Source: Halorientalis sp. LT38
GTDB lineage: Archaea; Halobacteriota; Halobacteria; Halobacteriales; Haloarculaceae
Reading direction: 5' to 3'
Assembly (NCBI RefSeq): GCF_037031225.1
Contig: NZ_JAYEZN010000001.1
Span: 1,488,001-1,552,000 of the forward strand
DNA: 64,000 bases
The notes under the pieces are model-generated. The model had not been told where the DNA came from. It saw only the letters and a program-made list of their open reading frames with translations, and made no database searches. The first letter of the stretch is position 1. Each line of letters starts with the position of its first letter. Below are positions 15,552-24,776 of the stretch, piece by piece. Made by a program: the position numbers and the translations under genes.

Positions 15552-16559
15552 CTAGATCTCCTCGATCTCGAAGTCGGCGGCGTACCAGTCCAGCGCGAGG
15601 ACGACGACGGCCCCGACGACCGCGACGCCGGCGAAGGTCAGCAACACGTCGGTCGAGAAGCCCACTTCGGTGCGGACCTCGACGACCGGCGCGCGGAGCG
15701 CGCCCACGACCAGCGCGACGAGGAAGGAAAGCGTCACCTCGCGGTTGCGGTCCAGCGCGTACCGCACGAGCCGGGAGATCGTGAACAGACCGACCAGCCC
15801 ACCGCCGACGAAGGTCAGGACGACGGTGCCCGGACTCACCAGCGAGTCCAGCGACCCCCCACTGACGAGCCCGGCCAGTCGGTCGACGAACACGGAGAGC
15901 GTCTCGGACAGCCGGGTGTACTGCCCCAGGATCACGAGCAACAGCGATCCCGAGATGCCGGGGAGGATCATCGCGCTGACGGCGACCATCCCGGCGAGGA
16001 ACACGATCGCCAGCCCACCGCCGACGAGCGTCTCGATCTCCCCGGAGAGCAGGAAGGCGGCGGTAAACCCGACGACGGCGGCGGCGACCGCCTCAGCGCT
16101 CTGGATCGAGATGGCGCGCAGCAGGACGACCGCCGAGGCGGCGATGAGGCCGAAGAAGAAACCGAAGAGCAGGACCGGCGCCTCCTGATTCAGGACGTGG
16201 ACCGCCCGCGTCACGACGACGACGGCGGTGAGGATCCCGGTGAGCAAGATGAGCAGGAACCAGCCGTCCACCTCGTCGAAGACGGCCTCGGCCGAGCGGA
16301 CCGAAACGCCGCCGTCGAGCGGCGTGAGCGCTTTCAGGAAGGCGAGCACCTGGCCCGGCGTGACGGCCGTGACCGCGGAGATGAGCCGCTCGTAGATCCC
16401 GGCGATCAGGGCGATGGTGCCCCCGGAGACCCCCGGGACGGCGTCGGCGCTGCCCATGAAGAGGCCGATCAGGAAGGTCGAGGCCCACTCGCGTAGCGGC
16501 GGGACTGAGCCCCCGAGCGTCGGTCGCTCCTCGGTCGCGTGGTCCGGCGGTGACGGCAT
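15552..16559 (-). CDS. DUF368 membrane protein (PopT-type polyprenyl-phosphate transporter family)
   Basis: The protein has 335 residues with about eight to ten hydrophobic segments. FLIGLFMGSADAVPGVSGGTIALIAGIYERLI near the N-terminus and SAMILPGISGSLLLVILGQY in the middle are the paired DUF368 repeat motifs. Bacterial DUF368 proteins were recently shown to recycle undecaprenyl phosphate; in haloarchaea the dolichyl-phosphate carriers used for glycosylation would be the analogous cargo, which is inference. Confidence 0.88.
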   Translation of the reverse strand: MPSPPDHATEERPTLGGSVPPLREWASTFLIGLFMGSADAVPGVSGGTIALIAGIYERLISAVTAVTPGQVLAFLKALTPLDGGVSVRSAEAVFDEVDGWFLLILLTGILTAVVVVTRAVHVLNQEAPVLLFGFFFGLIAASAVVLLRAISIQSAEAVAAAVVGFTAAFLLSGEIETLVGGGLAIVFLAGMVAVSAMILPGISGSLLLVILGQYTRLSETLSVFVDRLAGLVSGGSLDSLVSPGTVVLTFVGGGLVGLFTISRLVRYALDRNREVTLSFLVALVVGALRAPVVEVRTEVGFSTDVLLTFAGVAVVGAVVVLALDWYAADFEIEEI

Positions 16560-16659
16560 TCACTCGGAGTATCACGAACTCGGTGAAGTCTCTTGGGAAA
16601 CGCGACGGACCCGGGGGCCTCGCCGTGGACTTTTGCCCCGCCCGGCCCCACCGCGGGGT

Positions 16660-17757
16660 ATGGACGCGAACGAGCTGACGCGCGAACTGGTGGCCATCCC
16701 CAGCCACGACTCGGAGGCCGCCGCCGGCGACCGGATCGAGCGGTGGCTCCGCGAGCACACCGACGCCGCCGTGACCCGGGACGACGCCGGCGAGGACGAG
16801 GGAAGGGGCGGGAACGTATTCGCCCGAAAGGGCGAGGGAGAGACGACGCTCGCTCTCGTGGGGCATCACGACGTGGTGCCGCCGGACGAGTCACAGGTCG
16901 ACGAGGACGGCGCGTACGTGATCGAGGAACGCGACGGGCGCATCTACGGCCGCGGCACCGCCGACATGAAGGGCGCGCTCGCGGCCGCGATGGTCGCTTT
17001 CGCCGAGTGCGATCCGGCCGGCGAACTCGTCTTCGCCTCCTTCGTCGGCGAGGAGGTCGGCGGCGTCGGCGCGCAGGCAGCGATCGACGACGGGTTCGCG
17101 CCGGACTACGCAGTCGTGACCGAGGGCTCGACGGGCTACTCGGCGCCGGGGGTCACCGACGTCGCGGTCGCGCACAAGGGCCGGCGCGGCAGCACGATCA
17201 CCGCCCGCGGCGAGGCGGCCCACGCCAGCGAGGTCGAGCAGGGCGAGAACGCCATCTACCGCGCGACCGACGCGGTCGAAGTGATCCGGGACCTCGATTT
17301 CCCCGCCACGTCGGTCCTCGGACACGAAATGGAGGGGTCGGTCGCCGTCACCGAGATCGAGGGCGGCTCGGCCATGAACGTGCTCCCCGAGCGCTGTACC
17401 CTCACGGTGGACGAACGCACCGTTCCCGGCGAGCGCGCGCCCCTCGACCGCGTCGAGGAGATCGAGGGGGTCGCGTGGACGGTCGATCAGGACCTCCCGC
17501 CGATGGCCTGCGGGGACGCCGACTTCGCCGATGCCGTCCTCGACGCCGCCGACGCAGCGCAGGAGGGTGCCCCCGAACACGTCGTCAAACCCCACGCGAC
17601 GGACGCCGGCTGGCTCACCGAGGCGGGGACCGACTGCGTGATCTGTGGCATCGCCGAACCGGGCGAGGCCCACACCGCAACGGAGAGCGCGTCGCTGGAC
17701 GTCATCGAGCGGTGTGCCCGGACCTATCGCGATCTGGCCGAATCCTTCTCCGGATAG
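16660..17757 (+). CDS. M20 family metallopeptidase (ArgE/DapE-type deacylase)
   Basis: The protein has 365 residues from the ATG at 16660. Motifs: ALVGHHDVVPPDE (first metal His and catalytic Asp), YGRGTADMKGALAAAM (bridging Asp), SFVGEEVGG (catalytic Glu-Glu), a dimerisation domain with HASEVEQGENAI, and a C-terminal GEAHTATESASLD. The family hydrolyses N-acyl amino acids or peptides with two zinc or cobalt ions. Whether the substrate is N-acetylornithine, succinyl-diaminopimelate or another cannot be told. Confidence 0.85.
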   Translation: MDANELTRELVAIPSHDSEAAAGDRIERWLREHTDAAVTRDDAGEDEGRGGNVFARKGEGETTLALVGHHDVVPPDESQVDEDGAYVIEERDGRIYGRGTADMKGALAAAMVAFAECDPAGELVFASFVGEEVGGVGAQAAIDDGFAPDYAVVTEGSTGYSAPGVTDVAVAHKGRRGSTITARGEAAHASEVEQGENAIYRATDAVEVIRDLDFPATSVLGHEMEGSVAVTEIEGGSAMNVLPERCTLTVDERTVPGERAPLDRVEEIEGVAWTVDQDLPPMACGDADFADAVLDAADAAQEGAPEHVVKPHATDAGWLTEAGTDCVICGIAEPGEAHTATESASLDVIERCARTYRDLAESFSG

Positions 17758-17792
17758 AAAGCACTTACCGGCCGCCGCTGAAGTCGGTCTCG

Positions 17793-18395
17793 ATGACACG
17801 ACGGAGGGCCCTCCTCGGGGCGCTGGCGCTCGCCAGCGTCGGCACACTCGCCGGCTGTGCCGGCGACTCGACTGGCCGAGGCGAGGACACGCCGACGGCC
17901 GGGACGAACAGGCGGGAACGTGGCGCGGCCGACCCGGTTTCGGCCAGTCGGACCTACGACCGGAGCCGGTACGCCTTTCTCGACGACAGGCACGCGGTCC
18001 GGTACGCCGCGACCGGGAGCGCCGAGACGCCGATCCCGACCGGGACGCCGGAGTATCCCGAGCAGTACGCGACCAGTCCGTTCGAGGAGTGGGGAAGGAC
18101 GAACACGGCCAGCGTCGCAGCCGACCGGGTCGGGACCGTGCTGGAAGATCGGGGATTCGGGTCGGTCTCGGTCGGGTACACGCTGGACCACGACGAGTAC
18201 GGCTTCGCGGCGAACGTCGATCTGACGACCACGCTCGCCCGGGACGGCCGCGTCCTGTCGACGCCCGAACCGGACTTCGATCCGGTCGTCGAGGCCACAC
18301 CTCGCTCCGTCGACGTGACTGTCCGTCTGGCCGATCAGGAGTACTCGCGGTCGGTCCCGGTGTGGGTCGCAGAGACGACCGAGCAGGAGCAGTGA
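17793..18395 (+). CDS. Secreted Tat-type lipoprotein, unknown function
   Basis: The protein has 200 residues. The N-terminus MTRRRALLGALALASVGTL followed by AGC is a twin-arginine signal with a lipobox, so the mature protein probably starts at Cys22 and is lipid-anchored outside the cell. A Thr/Gly-rich linker precedes an otherwise unrecognised domain rich in Tyr, Asp and Val strands. It ends one base before the convergent cheC gene. Confidence 0.72.
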   Translation: MTRRRALLGALALASVGTLAGCAGDSTGRGEDTPTAGTNRRERGAADPVSASRTYDRSRYAFLDDRHAVRYAATGSAETPIPTGTPEYPEQYATSPFEEWGRTNTASVAADRVGTVLEDRGFGSVSVGYTLDHDEYGFAANVDLTTTLARDGRVLSTPEPDFDPVVEATPRSVDVTVRLADQEYSRSVPVWVAETTEQEQ

Positions 18396-19667
18396 TCAGA
18401 ACAGGTCGTCCGGATCGGCGTCGGTCTGGTCCTTGCGCTCGACGGCGAGGGCCTCCAGGGCCGCGCCGAGGTCGGCCTCGTCGGGCAGGGCGTGGATCTC
18501 GCAGGAGAAGGCGACGTCCTCGGTCCGGAGCGTCGATTCGATGGTAAATGCATGGGTCTGGAACGGGCCCAGTTGCTCGGTGACGAGTTCGAGCACGGCG
18601 GCGTTCACGTCGCCGACGTACTCGGGCGGAGTGTGCTCGACGCCGGTCTCGAGGACGTTCGCCCAGCCGTCGATGAACCCGCTGGTCATCACGTTGCCGA
18701 GTTCCTCGATGGCGCTCTCGTGCATGTCGGTGAAGCCGTCGCCGTCGGGCTCGATGGGCAACATCGCCTCGGCGATGTTCGTGGCCGACGCCCTGTCGAA
18801 GAGGACGATCAGCGAGCCGCTCGGCGTCCCCTCGAACGCGACGGTCGTGCCGACGTAGTCGCCGTCGCCCAGCTGGGCGGCGACGTCGTCGACGGGCGTG
18901 AAGGCGATGCCGGCCAGCTCAGTTTCGGTCTCGACGCCGGTCATCTCCGTCACGCGCTCGGCCGCGGCCGCGGAGCCCTCCTTGGTCAGGTCGCTGAACA
19001 CCGAGAGCTTCTCGAGGGGGATCGAGTCGGTCCCCTCCTCGATGCCGAAGAGGCCGTCCTCGTCCGGGTCGAAAGCGTCGGCCGGTTCCTCGGCCTCGTC
19101 CGCGTCGGTCTCGGCGAAGACGGGGTCCAGTGCCGCGCGGTCGGGTGCGAGGTAGACGTCGATTCGGCCCGCAGCGTCCCGCCAGGTGATCGAACTGTGG
19201 AAGACGAGCGCGCTGTCGGTCTCCGGCCCCGTCGGGTCGAGCTGCAGCGCGTCGGCGTCGGGGTCGTCGAGGTAGGTCGGGGCGGTCATCTCCAGCCCGG
19301 TCCCGAGGTGGTCGCCCCAGTCGGTCGTGAACGCGCCCATCAGGATGTTGGCCGTCTCTTTGAGCGCGGCGGAGCCCATGCCGTCCTCGGCGCCGCCGAC
19401 CAGCGCGTCGACGACGGCCTCGGTCGCCGGCCGGTCGAACAGCAGGAGTGCGGTCCCGGACAGCGTCCCGGCGATGTCGAACCGGACGACCTCGTAGCCG
19501 CCGGTCTCGATCCGCTCGACCACGTCCTCGCGGTCGACGAGCAGGATCCGCGTCGACCCGATCGCGGTGCTGGCGCCGGTCAGGTCCGCCAGCGCACGGT
19601 TCGCCCGCTCCGTGCCGTCCCGCGCGAGCAGGTTCAACGCCTCGAGCGAGTCCATGTCGACGTACAT
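18396..19667 (-). CDS. CheC-type chemotaxis phosphatase, two CheC domains
   Basis: The protein has 423 residues from the ATG at 19667 (MYVDMDSLEALNLLARDG). It contains two CheC/CheX folds: residues about 10-200 with KETANILMGAF and about 230-420 with EELGNVMTSGF. Both keep the Glu-x-x-Asn pair that hydrolyses CheY-P. The linker between is highly acidic. CheC tunes archaellum motor signalling together with CheD and CheY; none of those genes is in the window, so this is an isolated copy. Confidence 0.88.
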   Translation of the reverse strand: MYVDMDSLEALNLLARDGTERANRALADLTGASTAIGSTRILLVDREDVVERIETGGYEVVRFDIAGTLSGTALLLFDRPATEAVVDALVGGAEDGMGSAALKETANILMGAFTTDWGDHLGTGLEMTAPTYLDDPDADALQLDPTGPETDSALVFHSSITWRDAAGRIDVYLAPDRAALDPVFAETDADEAEEPADAFDPDEDGLFGIEEGTDSIPLEKLSVFSDLTKEGSAAAAERVTEMTGVETETELAGIAFTPVDDVAAQLGDGDYVGTTVAFEGTPSGSLIVLFDRASATNIAEAMLPIEPDGDGFTDMHESAIEELGNVMTSGFIDGWANVLETGVEHTPPEYVGDVNAAVLELVTEQLGPFQTHAFTIESTLRTEDVAFSCEIHALPDEADLGAALEALAVERKDQTDADPDDLF

Positions 19668-19843
19668 CTGTTGGGTCACCCGCCGCGGTCCCGCGCCGTC
19701 GCGTCGACGCGAGCGTGGAAGGGATGTCACCATATCTCACGACAGGTGTGGAATAGCTGTTTCCCCGCTATTATCAACGCTGGGACTGGCGGGACACTGC
19801 CGGTGAACCAACCCCTTTTGTCCGGGCAGCCGAAGGGTCGGCC

Positions 19844-21346
19844 ATGGCAACCGACGACGCCGGGGAATCCCCAGTCTACGAGTCGTTCCAGGACCACGTT
19901 CGCCGGATGACGAACGTCGGGAACGCGGCTGGAGTCCTCGGCTGGGACCAGCAGGTGATGATGCCCGAAGGGGGGACGCCCGCCCGCTCCCAGCAGACGG
20001 CCGCGCTCTCGGCGCTGCACCACGAACTGCTCACCGACGACGCGCTCGCGGAGTCCCTCGATTCACTCGACGGCACCGACCTCGACGCCGAGCAGGCCGC
20101 AGTCGTCCGCGAAGTCCGCCGGGAACACGAGCGGGCGACCCGGGTCGACGGCGACCTGATCGAGGAGATTTCGGAGACGACCTCGAACGCCCTCCCGACG
20201 TGGGAGCAGGCGAAAGGCGAGGACGACTGGGACGAGTTCGCGCCGACGCTCGAACGGATCGTCGAACTCAAGCGCGAACACGCCGCCCAGATCGACCCCG
20301 ACCGGGACCCCTACGAGGTGCTGTTCGAGGAGTACGAGCCCTACCTGGGGATCGACACCGCCGAGCGGATCCTCGAGCGACTCCGGGAGGAGCTGGTCCC
20401 GCTGATCGACGCGATCGACGACAGCGACGTCGACCTCGCCGATCCCTTCGAAGGGACCTACGACGAAACGCGCCAGGAGGAACTCGTCCGCGACGCACTG
20501 GATACGCTGGGGTACGACTGGGACCGCGGTCGCCTCGACACCGCCGCCCACCCATTCTCAATGGGCAACCAGTTCGACGCCCGCGTCACGACGCGGTTCA
20601 AGCCCGACGATCCCCTCGACGCGCTCGGGTCGACCATCCACGAGTTCGGCCACGCCACCTACACCCTCGGCCTCCCGCAGGAGCACTACGGGTCGCCGCT
20701 GGGGCAGTCCCGTGACCTCTCGGTACACGAGTCCCAGTCCCGGCTCTGGGAGAACCACGTCGGCCGGTCGCGGCCCTTCTGGGACCTCTTCGCGCCGACG
20801 GTCAACGACCACCTCGGGACGGACGTGGCCCCCCGGGACCTCTACGAGGCCGCGAACCGGATCTACCCGGACAACCTCATCCGGGTCGAGGCGGACGAAC
20901 TCACCTACCACCTCCACATCATCCTCCGGTTCGAGATCGAACGCGACCTCGTCCGCGGCGACCTGGCGGTCGACGAGATCCCGCAGGTCTGGAACGACAA
21001 GATGGAGGAGTACCTCGGCGTCCGGCCCGACACCGACGCGGAGGGCTGTCTGCAGGACATCCACTGGACCCACGGCAACTTCGGCTACTTCCCTACCTAC
21101 TCGCTGGGGAGCGTGCTCGCGGCGCAACTGTTCGCGGCGGCCGAGGACGACCTCGGAAGTCTCGACGAGGAGATCCGAGACGGCGAGTTCGACCGCCTGC
21201 ACGACTGGCTGACCGAGAACGTCCACCGCCACGGCTGCCGGTACACCACCGACGACCTGATCGAGGCGGCCACCGGCGAGGCGTTCACCGCCGACTACTT
21301 CCTCGACTACGCCCGCGGGAAGTTCGGCGACCTGTACGACCTCTAG
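19844..21346 (+). CDS. M32 family carboxypeptidase
   Basis: The protein has 500 residues. STIHEFGHATY (HExxH-type zinc site, around 265-275), HESQSRLWENHVGRS (third zinc ligand Glu) and IRVEADELTYHLHIILRFEIE are the M32 signature blocks. The enzyme removes C-terminal amino acids from peptides in the cytoplasm and requires zinc or cobalt. It is divergent from cheC, with a shared 180-bp promoter region containing the AT-rich GCTATTATCAAC. Confidence 0.93.
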   Translation: MATDDAGESPVYESFQDHVRRMTNVGNAAGVLGWDQQVMMPEGGTPARSQQTAALSALHHELLTDDALAESLDSLDGTDLDAEQAAVVREVRREHERATRVDGDLIEEISETTSNALPTWEQAKGEDDWDEFAPTLERIVELKREHAAQIDPDRDPYEVLFEEYEPYLGIDTAERILERLREELVPLIDAIDDSDVDLADPFEGTYDETRQEELVRDALDTLGYDWDRGRLDTAAHPFSMGNQFDARVTTRFKPDDPLDALGSTIHEFGHATYTLGLPQEHYGSPLGQSRDLSVHESQSRLWENHVGRSRPFWDLFAPTVNDHLGTDVAPRDLYEAANRIYPDNLIRVEADELTYHLHIILRFEIERDLVRGDLAVDEIPQVWNDKMEEYLGVRPDTDAEGCLQDIHWTHGNFGYFPTYSLGSVLAAQLFAAAEDDLGSLDEEIRDGEFDRLHDWLTENVHRHGCRYTTDDLIEAATGEAFTADYFLDYARGKFGDLYDL

Positions 21347-21390
21347 CGCCGGGCCGTACGCTTAACCCTCGCGGCCGCCTACGCGGGGCC

Positions 21391-22227
21391 ATGAGCGACC
21401 TCAATCTGGACCCCACGCAACTGGACCGGTACTCCCGGCACATCATCATGGACGGCATCGGGCCGGCCGGGCAGAAGGCCCTGCTCGACGCCGACGTGCT
21501 GGTGCTCGGGGCCGGCGGCCTCGGCTCGCCGATCATCCAGTACCTCGCGGCCGCGGGCGTGGGCCGACTGGGCATCGCCGACGACGACGTGGTGGAACGG
21601 AGCAACCTCCAGCGCCAGATCGTCCACGCCGACGCGGACGTGGGCCGCCCGAAGGCCGAGAGCGCCGCCGAGTTCGTCGCGGATCTCAACCCCGACGTGA
21701 CGGTCGACGTCCACGAGCTCCGGGTCACGGCCGAGAACGTCGACGACCTCATCGCGGACTACGACTTCGTGGTCGACGGCAGCGACAACTTCGAGACGCG
21801 CTTTCTCGTCAACGACGCCTGCACGCTCGCGGGCGTCCCCTTCTCCCACGGCGCCATCTACCGCTTCGAGGGCCAGGTGACCTCCTTCACCCAGGGCCGG
21901 CCCTGCTATCGCTGTCTGTTCCCCGAGGCCCCGCCGGCCGGCGAGATCCCGGACTGCTCGGAGGCCGGCGTGCTGGGCGTCCTCCCCGGCACCGTGGGCT
22001 GCATCCAGGCGACTGAAACCGTGAAGTGGATCCTGCAGGACGCCGGCGTCGCCCCGGAGGCCGAACTGCTCGACGGCCGGATGATCTTCTACGACGCGAT
22101 GGACATGACCTTCGAGGAGATCCCGGTCGAACCGAACCCGGAGTGCCCGGTCTGCGGAGAGGAGCCCGCCATCTCCTCGGTCGCGGACGTCGAATACGTC
22201 GAGACCTGCGCAATCGGCGCTGACTGA
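21391..22227 (+). CDS. ubaA: E1-like SAMP/sulfur-carrier activating enzyme
   Basis: The protein has 278 residues. VLVLGAGGLGSPIIQYLAAAG is the adenylation-domain Rossmann motif, RSNLQRQIVH a ThiF/MoeB motif, CYRCLF and CPVCG form the zinc site, and the predicted active-site Cys lies at about 189 in DCSEAGVLGVLPG. UbaA adenylates the C-terminal Gly of SAMPs, serving protein sampylation, tRNA thiolation and molybdopterin synthesis. A JAMM protease, the class that removes SAMPs, lies 0.5 kb away. Confidence 0.92.
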   Translation: MSDLNLDPTQLDRYSRHIIMDGIGPAGQKALLDADVLVLGAGGLGSPIIQYLAAAGVGRLGIADDDVVERSNLQRQIVHADADVGRPKAESAAEFVADLNPDVTVDVHELRVTAENVDDLIADYDFVVDGSDNFETRFLVNDACTLAGVPFSHGAIYRFEGQVTSFTQGRPCYRCLFPEAPPAGEIPDCSEAGVLGVLPGTVGCIQATETVKWILQDAGVAPEAELLDGRMIFYDAMDMTFEEIPVEPNPECPVCGEEPAISSVADVEYVETCAIGAD

Positions 22228-22292
22228 CCGCGCGGCCGGCCGGCACAGCCCCCGTCGCGACCGAGTGGTTTTCATTTTCGATAATTTGGCGC

Positions 22293-22302
22293 GTATATTT
22301 AT
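22293..22302 (+). promoter_or_regulatory. TATA box before the small membrane protein gene
   Basis: GTATATTTATGG stands out in GC-rich sequence 45-54 bp before the ATG at 22347. A second AT-rich block, CATTTTCGATAATTTGG, lies just upstream. Confidence 0.5.
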
Positions 22303-22346
22303 GGTGGATTTTCGACAAGCAGTAGGGACACAGGTCGATCGTCCCG

Positions 22347-22715
22347 ATGTCGATATCATCACCCGAAACCAGACTGCCCGCGCTCGGCCTCCGCAAGCCC
22401 GACTACGTCGAGTCGGTGTTCGCGCTGGTGTTCGTCTGGGGCTTCGGCGACGCCGTCTCGACGCTGATCGCGCTCACCTTCACCGGCGACGTGGGGATGG
22501 AGGCCAACCCGCTCGTGCGGCGGCTGCTGGCCCACGAGCCCATGCTCCTGCTCGTCATGAAGGGGGCCGTCGCACTCGTCGTCGGCGTCACCCTCCTGAC
22601 TTACCGCGACACCGTCGAACGCGTGCCCCTCTGGCGGCCCTGGTTGCTCTCGGTCACCTGCGTCGGGACCTTCATCGTCGTCTCCAACGTCTACGTCGGC
22701 CTCACCGCGATCTGA
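22347..22715 (+). CDS. Small integral membrane protein (DUF5658-like)
   Basis: The protein has 122 residues with three or four hydrophobic helices. The first, VFALVFVWGFGDAVSTLIALTF, carries the DxxST motif, followed by GMEANPLVRRLL, a pattern seen in small haloarchaeal DUF5658 membrane proteins. Function is unknown. The 3' end overlaps the convergent JAMM gene by 14 bp. Confidence 0.68.
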   Translation: MSISSPETRLPALGLRKPDYVESVFALVFVWGFGDAVSTLIALTFTGDVGMEANPLVRRLLAHEPMLLLVMKGAVALVVGVTLLTYRDTVERVPLWRPWLLSVTCVGTFIVVSNVYVGLTAI

Positions 22716-23163
22716 TCCCGAGGGGTTCGGCTGCGAATTCTTCCCCCGTCCAGCGCCAGCATCCGACGTACGGCTCGGTTCCGTCGAGGGAGACGATCAG
22801 GTAGTGATAGCCCGGCCAGGTCGCCTGCCGCTCGTCGGTCGCGCTCGGCTTTGGCGGTCCATTCGGATGCGAGTGGGCGAAGCCGACGACGTCCCGTCCC
22901 GCGTCCTCGATGGCCTGCATGTGGGCGAGTTGCTCCTCCGGGTCGAGTTCGTAGGCCCGTGTCGGGTCGGCCGCAACGTTCTCGGCCCGGCGATACCGGT
23001 CTGCCAGTGCGCTCACGGCTCGTGCCTCACCGTTCGCGGTCGCCGAGTCCTCCCGGTGGTCGGACTCGCTCCGCCCACCGAGCACGCCACAGACTTCCTC
23101 GGGGGCGCCTTCGCGGGCGTAGGCGATCAGGTCGTCGTACACCTCGCGAGTCAGCGCGAACAT
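22702..23163 (-). CDS. JAMM/MPN+ metalloprotease (candidate desampylase)
   Basis: The protein has 153 residues. It has the full JAMM zinc motif: the catalytic Glu in EEVCGVLGG (around 22) and HSHPNGPPKPSATD (around 97-110). Haloarchaeal JAMM proteins such as HvJAMM1 cleave isopeptide-linked SAMPs from target proteins. Convergent placement next to ubaA suggests a SAMP conjugation and deconjugation neighbourhood, although MPN+ proteins can have other substrates. It follows the BtuF-like gene by one base and is probably in its operon. Confidence 0.85.
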   Translation of the reverse strand: MFALTREVYDDLIAYAREGAPEEVCGVLGGRSESDHREDSATANGEARAVSALADRYRRAENVAADPTRAYELDPEEQLAHMQAIEDAGRDVVGFAHSHPNGPPKPSATDERQATWPGYHYLIVSLDGTEPYVGCWRWTGEEFAAEPLGIRSR

Positions 23164-23164
23164 C

Positions 23165-24076
23165 TCAGGCGAGCGCGCCCGGGAACGGGCGGACCACGTC
23201 GCTCGGCGGGACGTCGAACAGGTCCGGGTGACAGAGCGCGGCCAGGTGCTCGAGTGTGTCGACCAGCCGCGGCCCCGGCCGGTTGACGTAGTGGTGGCCG
23301 TCCATCGCGAAGACCCGGCCCGCCTGGACCGCGGTCAGGTCCGCCCAGCCCTCCCGGTCGGTCAAGTCCGCGCGGTTCCGCTCGGTCTGGTCCAGTCCGA
23401 ACCCACAGGGCGCGGCCACCAGCACCTCGGGATCGTACTCGCTGACCTCCGCGAACTCCCGCGGTTCCGAGCGCGCGCCGGGGTCGGCCATCCCGTACTC
23501 CCCGCCGGCGGCCGCGACCATCTCGGGGATCCAGTGGCCGGCGACCATCACGGGATCGAGCCAGTCGAGCACCGCCACCCGCGGGCGTTCCTCTGCCGCC
23601 GCGACCCTCCGCTCGACGGCCGTGACGCGCTCGCGCAGGTCGGCGACCAGTTCGGCCGCTCGCTCGGCCTCGCCCACCGCGTCCCCGATCCGGCGGATAT
23701 CGGCGAACACGTCGTCGAGACTGTGGGGATCGGTCGTCAACACTACGGCGTCCAGATCGAGGCGCTCGACGGCGTCGCGGACGAGGACCTCGTCGACCGC
23801 GCAGACGTCGCAGATCCCCTGCGAGACGATCAGGTCCGGGTCCAGTCGTTCGAGCGTCTCGTCGTCGATCTCGTAGACGCCGCCGTCCTCGTCGGCGGTC
23901 GCGACCTGTTCGTTTATCTCCCGGCTGCTGGCCTCGGGGTCGACGCGCGAACGATTGACGGCGGGGACCTGGGCGGCTTCGGGCGGGTAGTCGCACTCGT
24001 GGGAGACGCCGACTGGCTCGAGCCCCAGCGCGTAGACGATCTCGGTCGCGGAGGGAAGCAGGGAGACGATGCGCAT
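23165..24076 (-). CDS. BtuF-like cobalamin-binding protein, cytosolic form
   Basis: The protein has 303 residues and starts directly with RIVSLLPSATEIVYALGLEPVGVSHECDYP, the BtuF/TroA helical-backbone fold, with no signal peptide. DPDLIVSQGICDVCAV and GHWIPEMVAAAGG are typical of the cobalamin-binding-like subgroup. The missing signal peptide argues against a periplasmic-type receptor; such proteins may bind corrinoids in the cytoplasm. No btuCD genes are nearby. The next gene starts one base after its stop. Confidence 0.82.
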   Translation of the reverse strand: MRIVSLLPSATEIVYALGLEPVGVSHECDYPPEAAQVPAVNRSRVDPEASSREINEQVATADEDGGVYEIDDETLERLDPDLIVSQGICDVCAVDEVLVRDAVERLDLDAVVLTTDPHSLDDVFADIRRIGDAVGEAERAAELVADLRERVTAVERRVAAAEERPRVAVLDWLDPVMVAGHWIPEMVAAAGGEYGMADPGARSEPREFAEVSEYDPEVLVAAPCGFGLDQTERNRADLTDREGWADLTAVQAGRVFAMDGHHYVNRPGPRLVDTLEHLAALCHPDLFDVPPSDVVRPFPGALA

Positions 24077-24105
24077 GCTCGGTCATGGACCGCCGACCCC
24101 AAAAA

Positions 24106-24708
24106 TCAGAGGTCCCGCGGCTTGTCCAGATCCACGTCCGTCTCCCCGGCGAGGCCGACGACCCACTCGAGGGGGACGAGTTTCGTCCGTCCGCCCACAT
24201 CCAGCCGGACCTTGTCCGGCTCGTTCTCGCGGTGCTGGTGCTCGATCGGCGGCGCTTCCGCCACGAGGCCCTCGGTGGTGTGGCCGTACACCGAGCTGTC
24301 CGGGCCACCCTCGTAGTAGATCAGGTGGTCGCCCTCGACGTATCGGGAGGGAGCCGGGGATCCCTGCCCGGGTTCGCGGGCCGTCGCCACGGACCGCTCC
24401 TCGGGGTCGACCAGCAGCGCATCCCCACCCGCACCCTCGAATTCGCCGGCCCGTCGCGCCAGTCGCTCCTCGACGACCGCGAACCCCAGTACCTCGTCGA
24501 CCTCGCGCGCGGCCTCCCAGTCCGCGAGCGTCGTCGACAGCGCCTCGACCGAGATCTCGGCTCTGCCCGTCGCCTCGAGCGTCGTCCGCTCGACGTACCG
24601 GTCCCCGGCCACAGTTTCGTACTCGACGACGAGGCGAAAGTCGACCTGTTCGTTTTCAGATACAACCTCGACGTCGAACTCTCGGCCCGCGATCGAAACC
24701 TTGCTCAT
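24106..24708 (-). CDS. Hypothetical protein
   Basis: The protein has 200 residues starting MSKVSIAGREFDVEVVSENEQ. It is soluble and acidic, with a beta-rich N-terminal half and a central helix (LADWEAAREVDEVLGF). No family was recognised. It is transcribed divergently from the 24812 gene and shares an AT-rich promoter with an inverted repeat at 24762-24776. Confidence 0.65.
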   Translation of the reverse strand: MSKVSIAGREFDVEVVSENEQVDFRLVVEYETVAGDRYVERTTLEATGRAEISVEALSTTLADWEAAREVDEVLGFAVVEERLARRAGEFEGAGGDALLVDPEERSVATAREPGQGSPAPSRYVEGDHLIYYEGGPDSSVYGHTTEGLVAEAPPIEHQHRENEPDKVRLDVGGRTKLVPLEWVVGLAGETDVDLDKPRDL

Positions 24709-24761
24709 CTGGGTTCACTCTACCGCTCTACACGTTATTCGTTCTCTTTATTATGTTTCCG

Positions 24762-24776
24762 GGTTCTATCAGAACC
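24762..24776. promoter_or_regulatory. Inverted repeat in a divergent promoter
   Basis: GGTTCTATCAGAACC has perfect 6-bp arms and an ATC centre. It is 9 bp from the AT-rich CTTTATTATG (24747-24756), which may serve as TATA region for one or both divergent genes. The form and position suit a dimeric repressor site. Confidence 0.45.
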
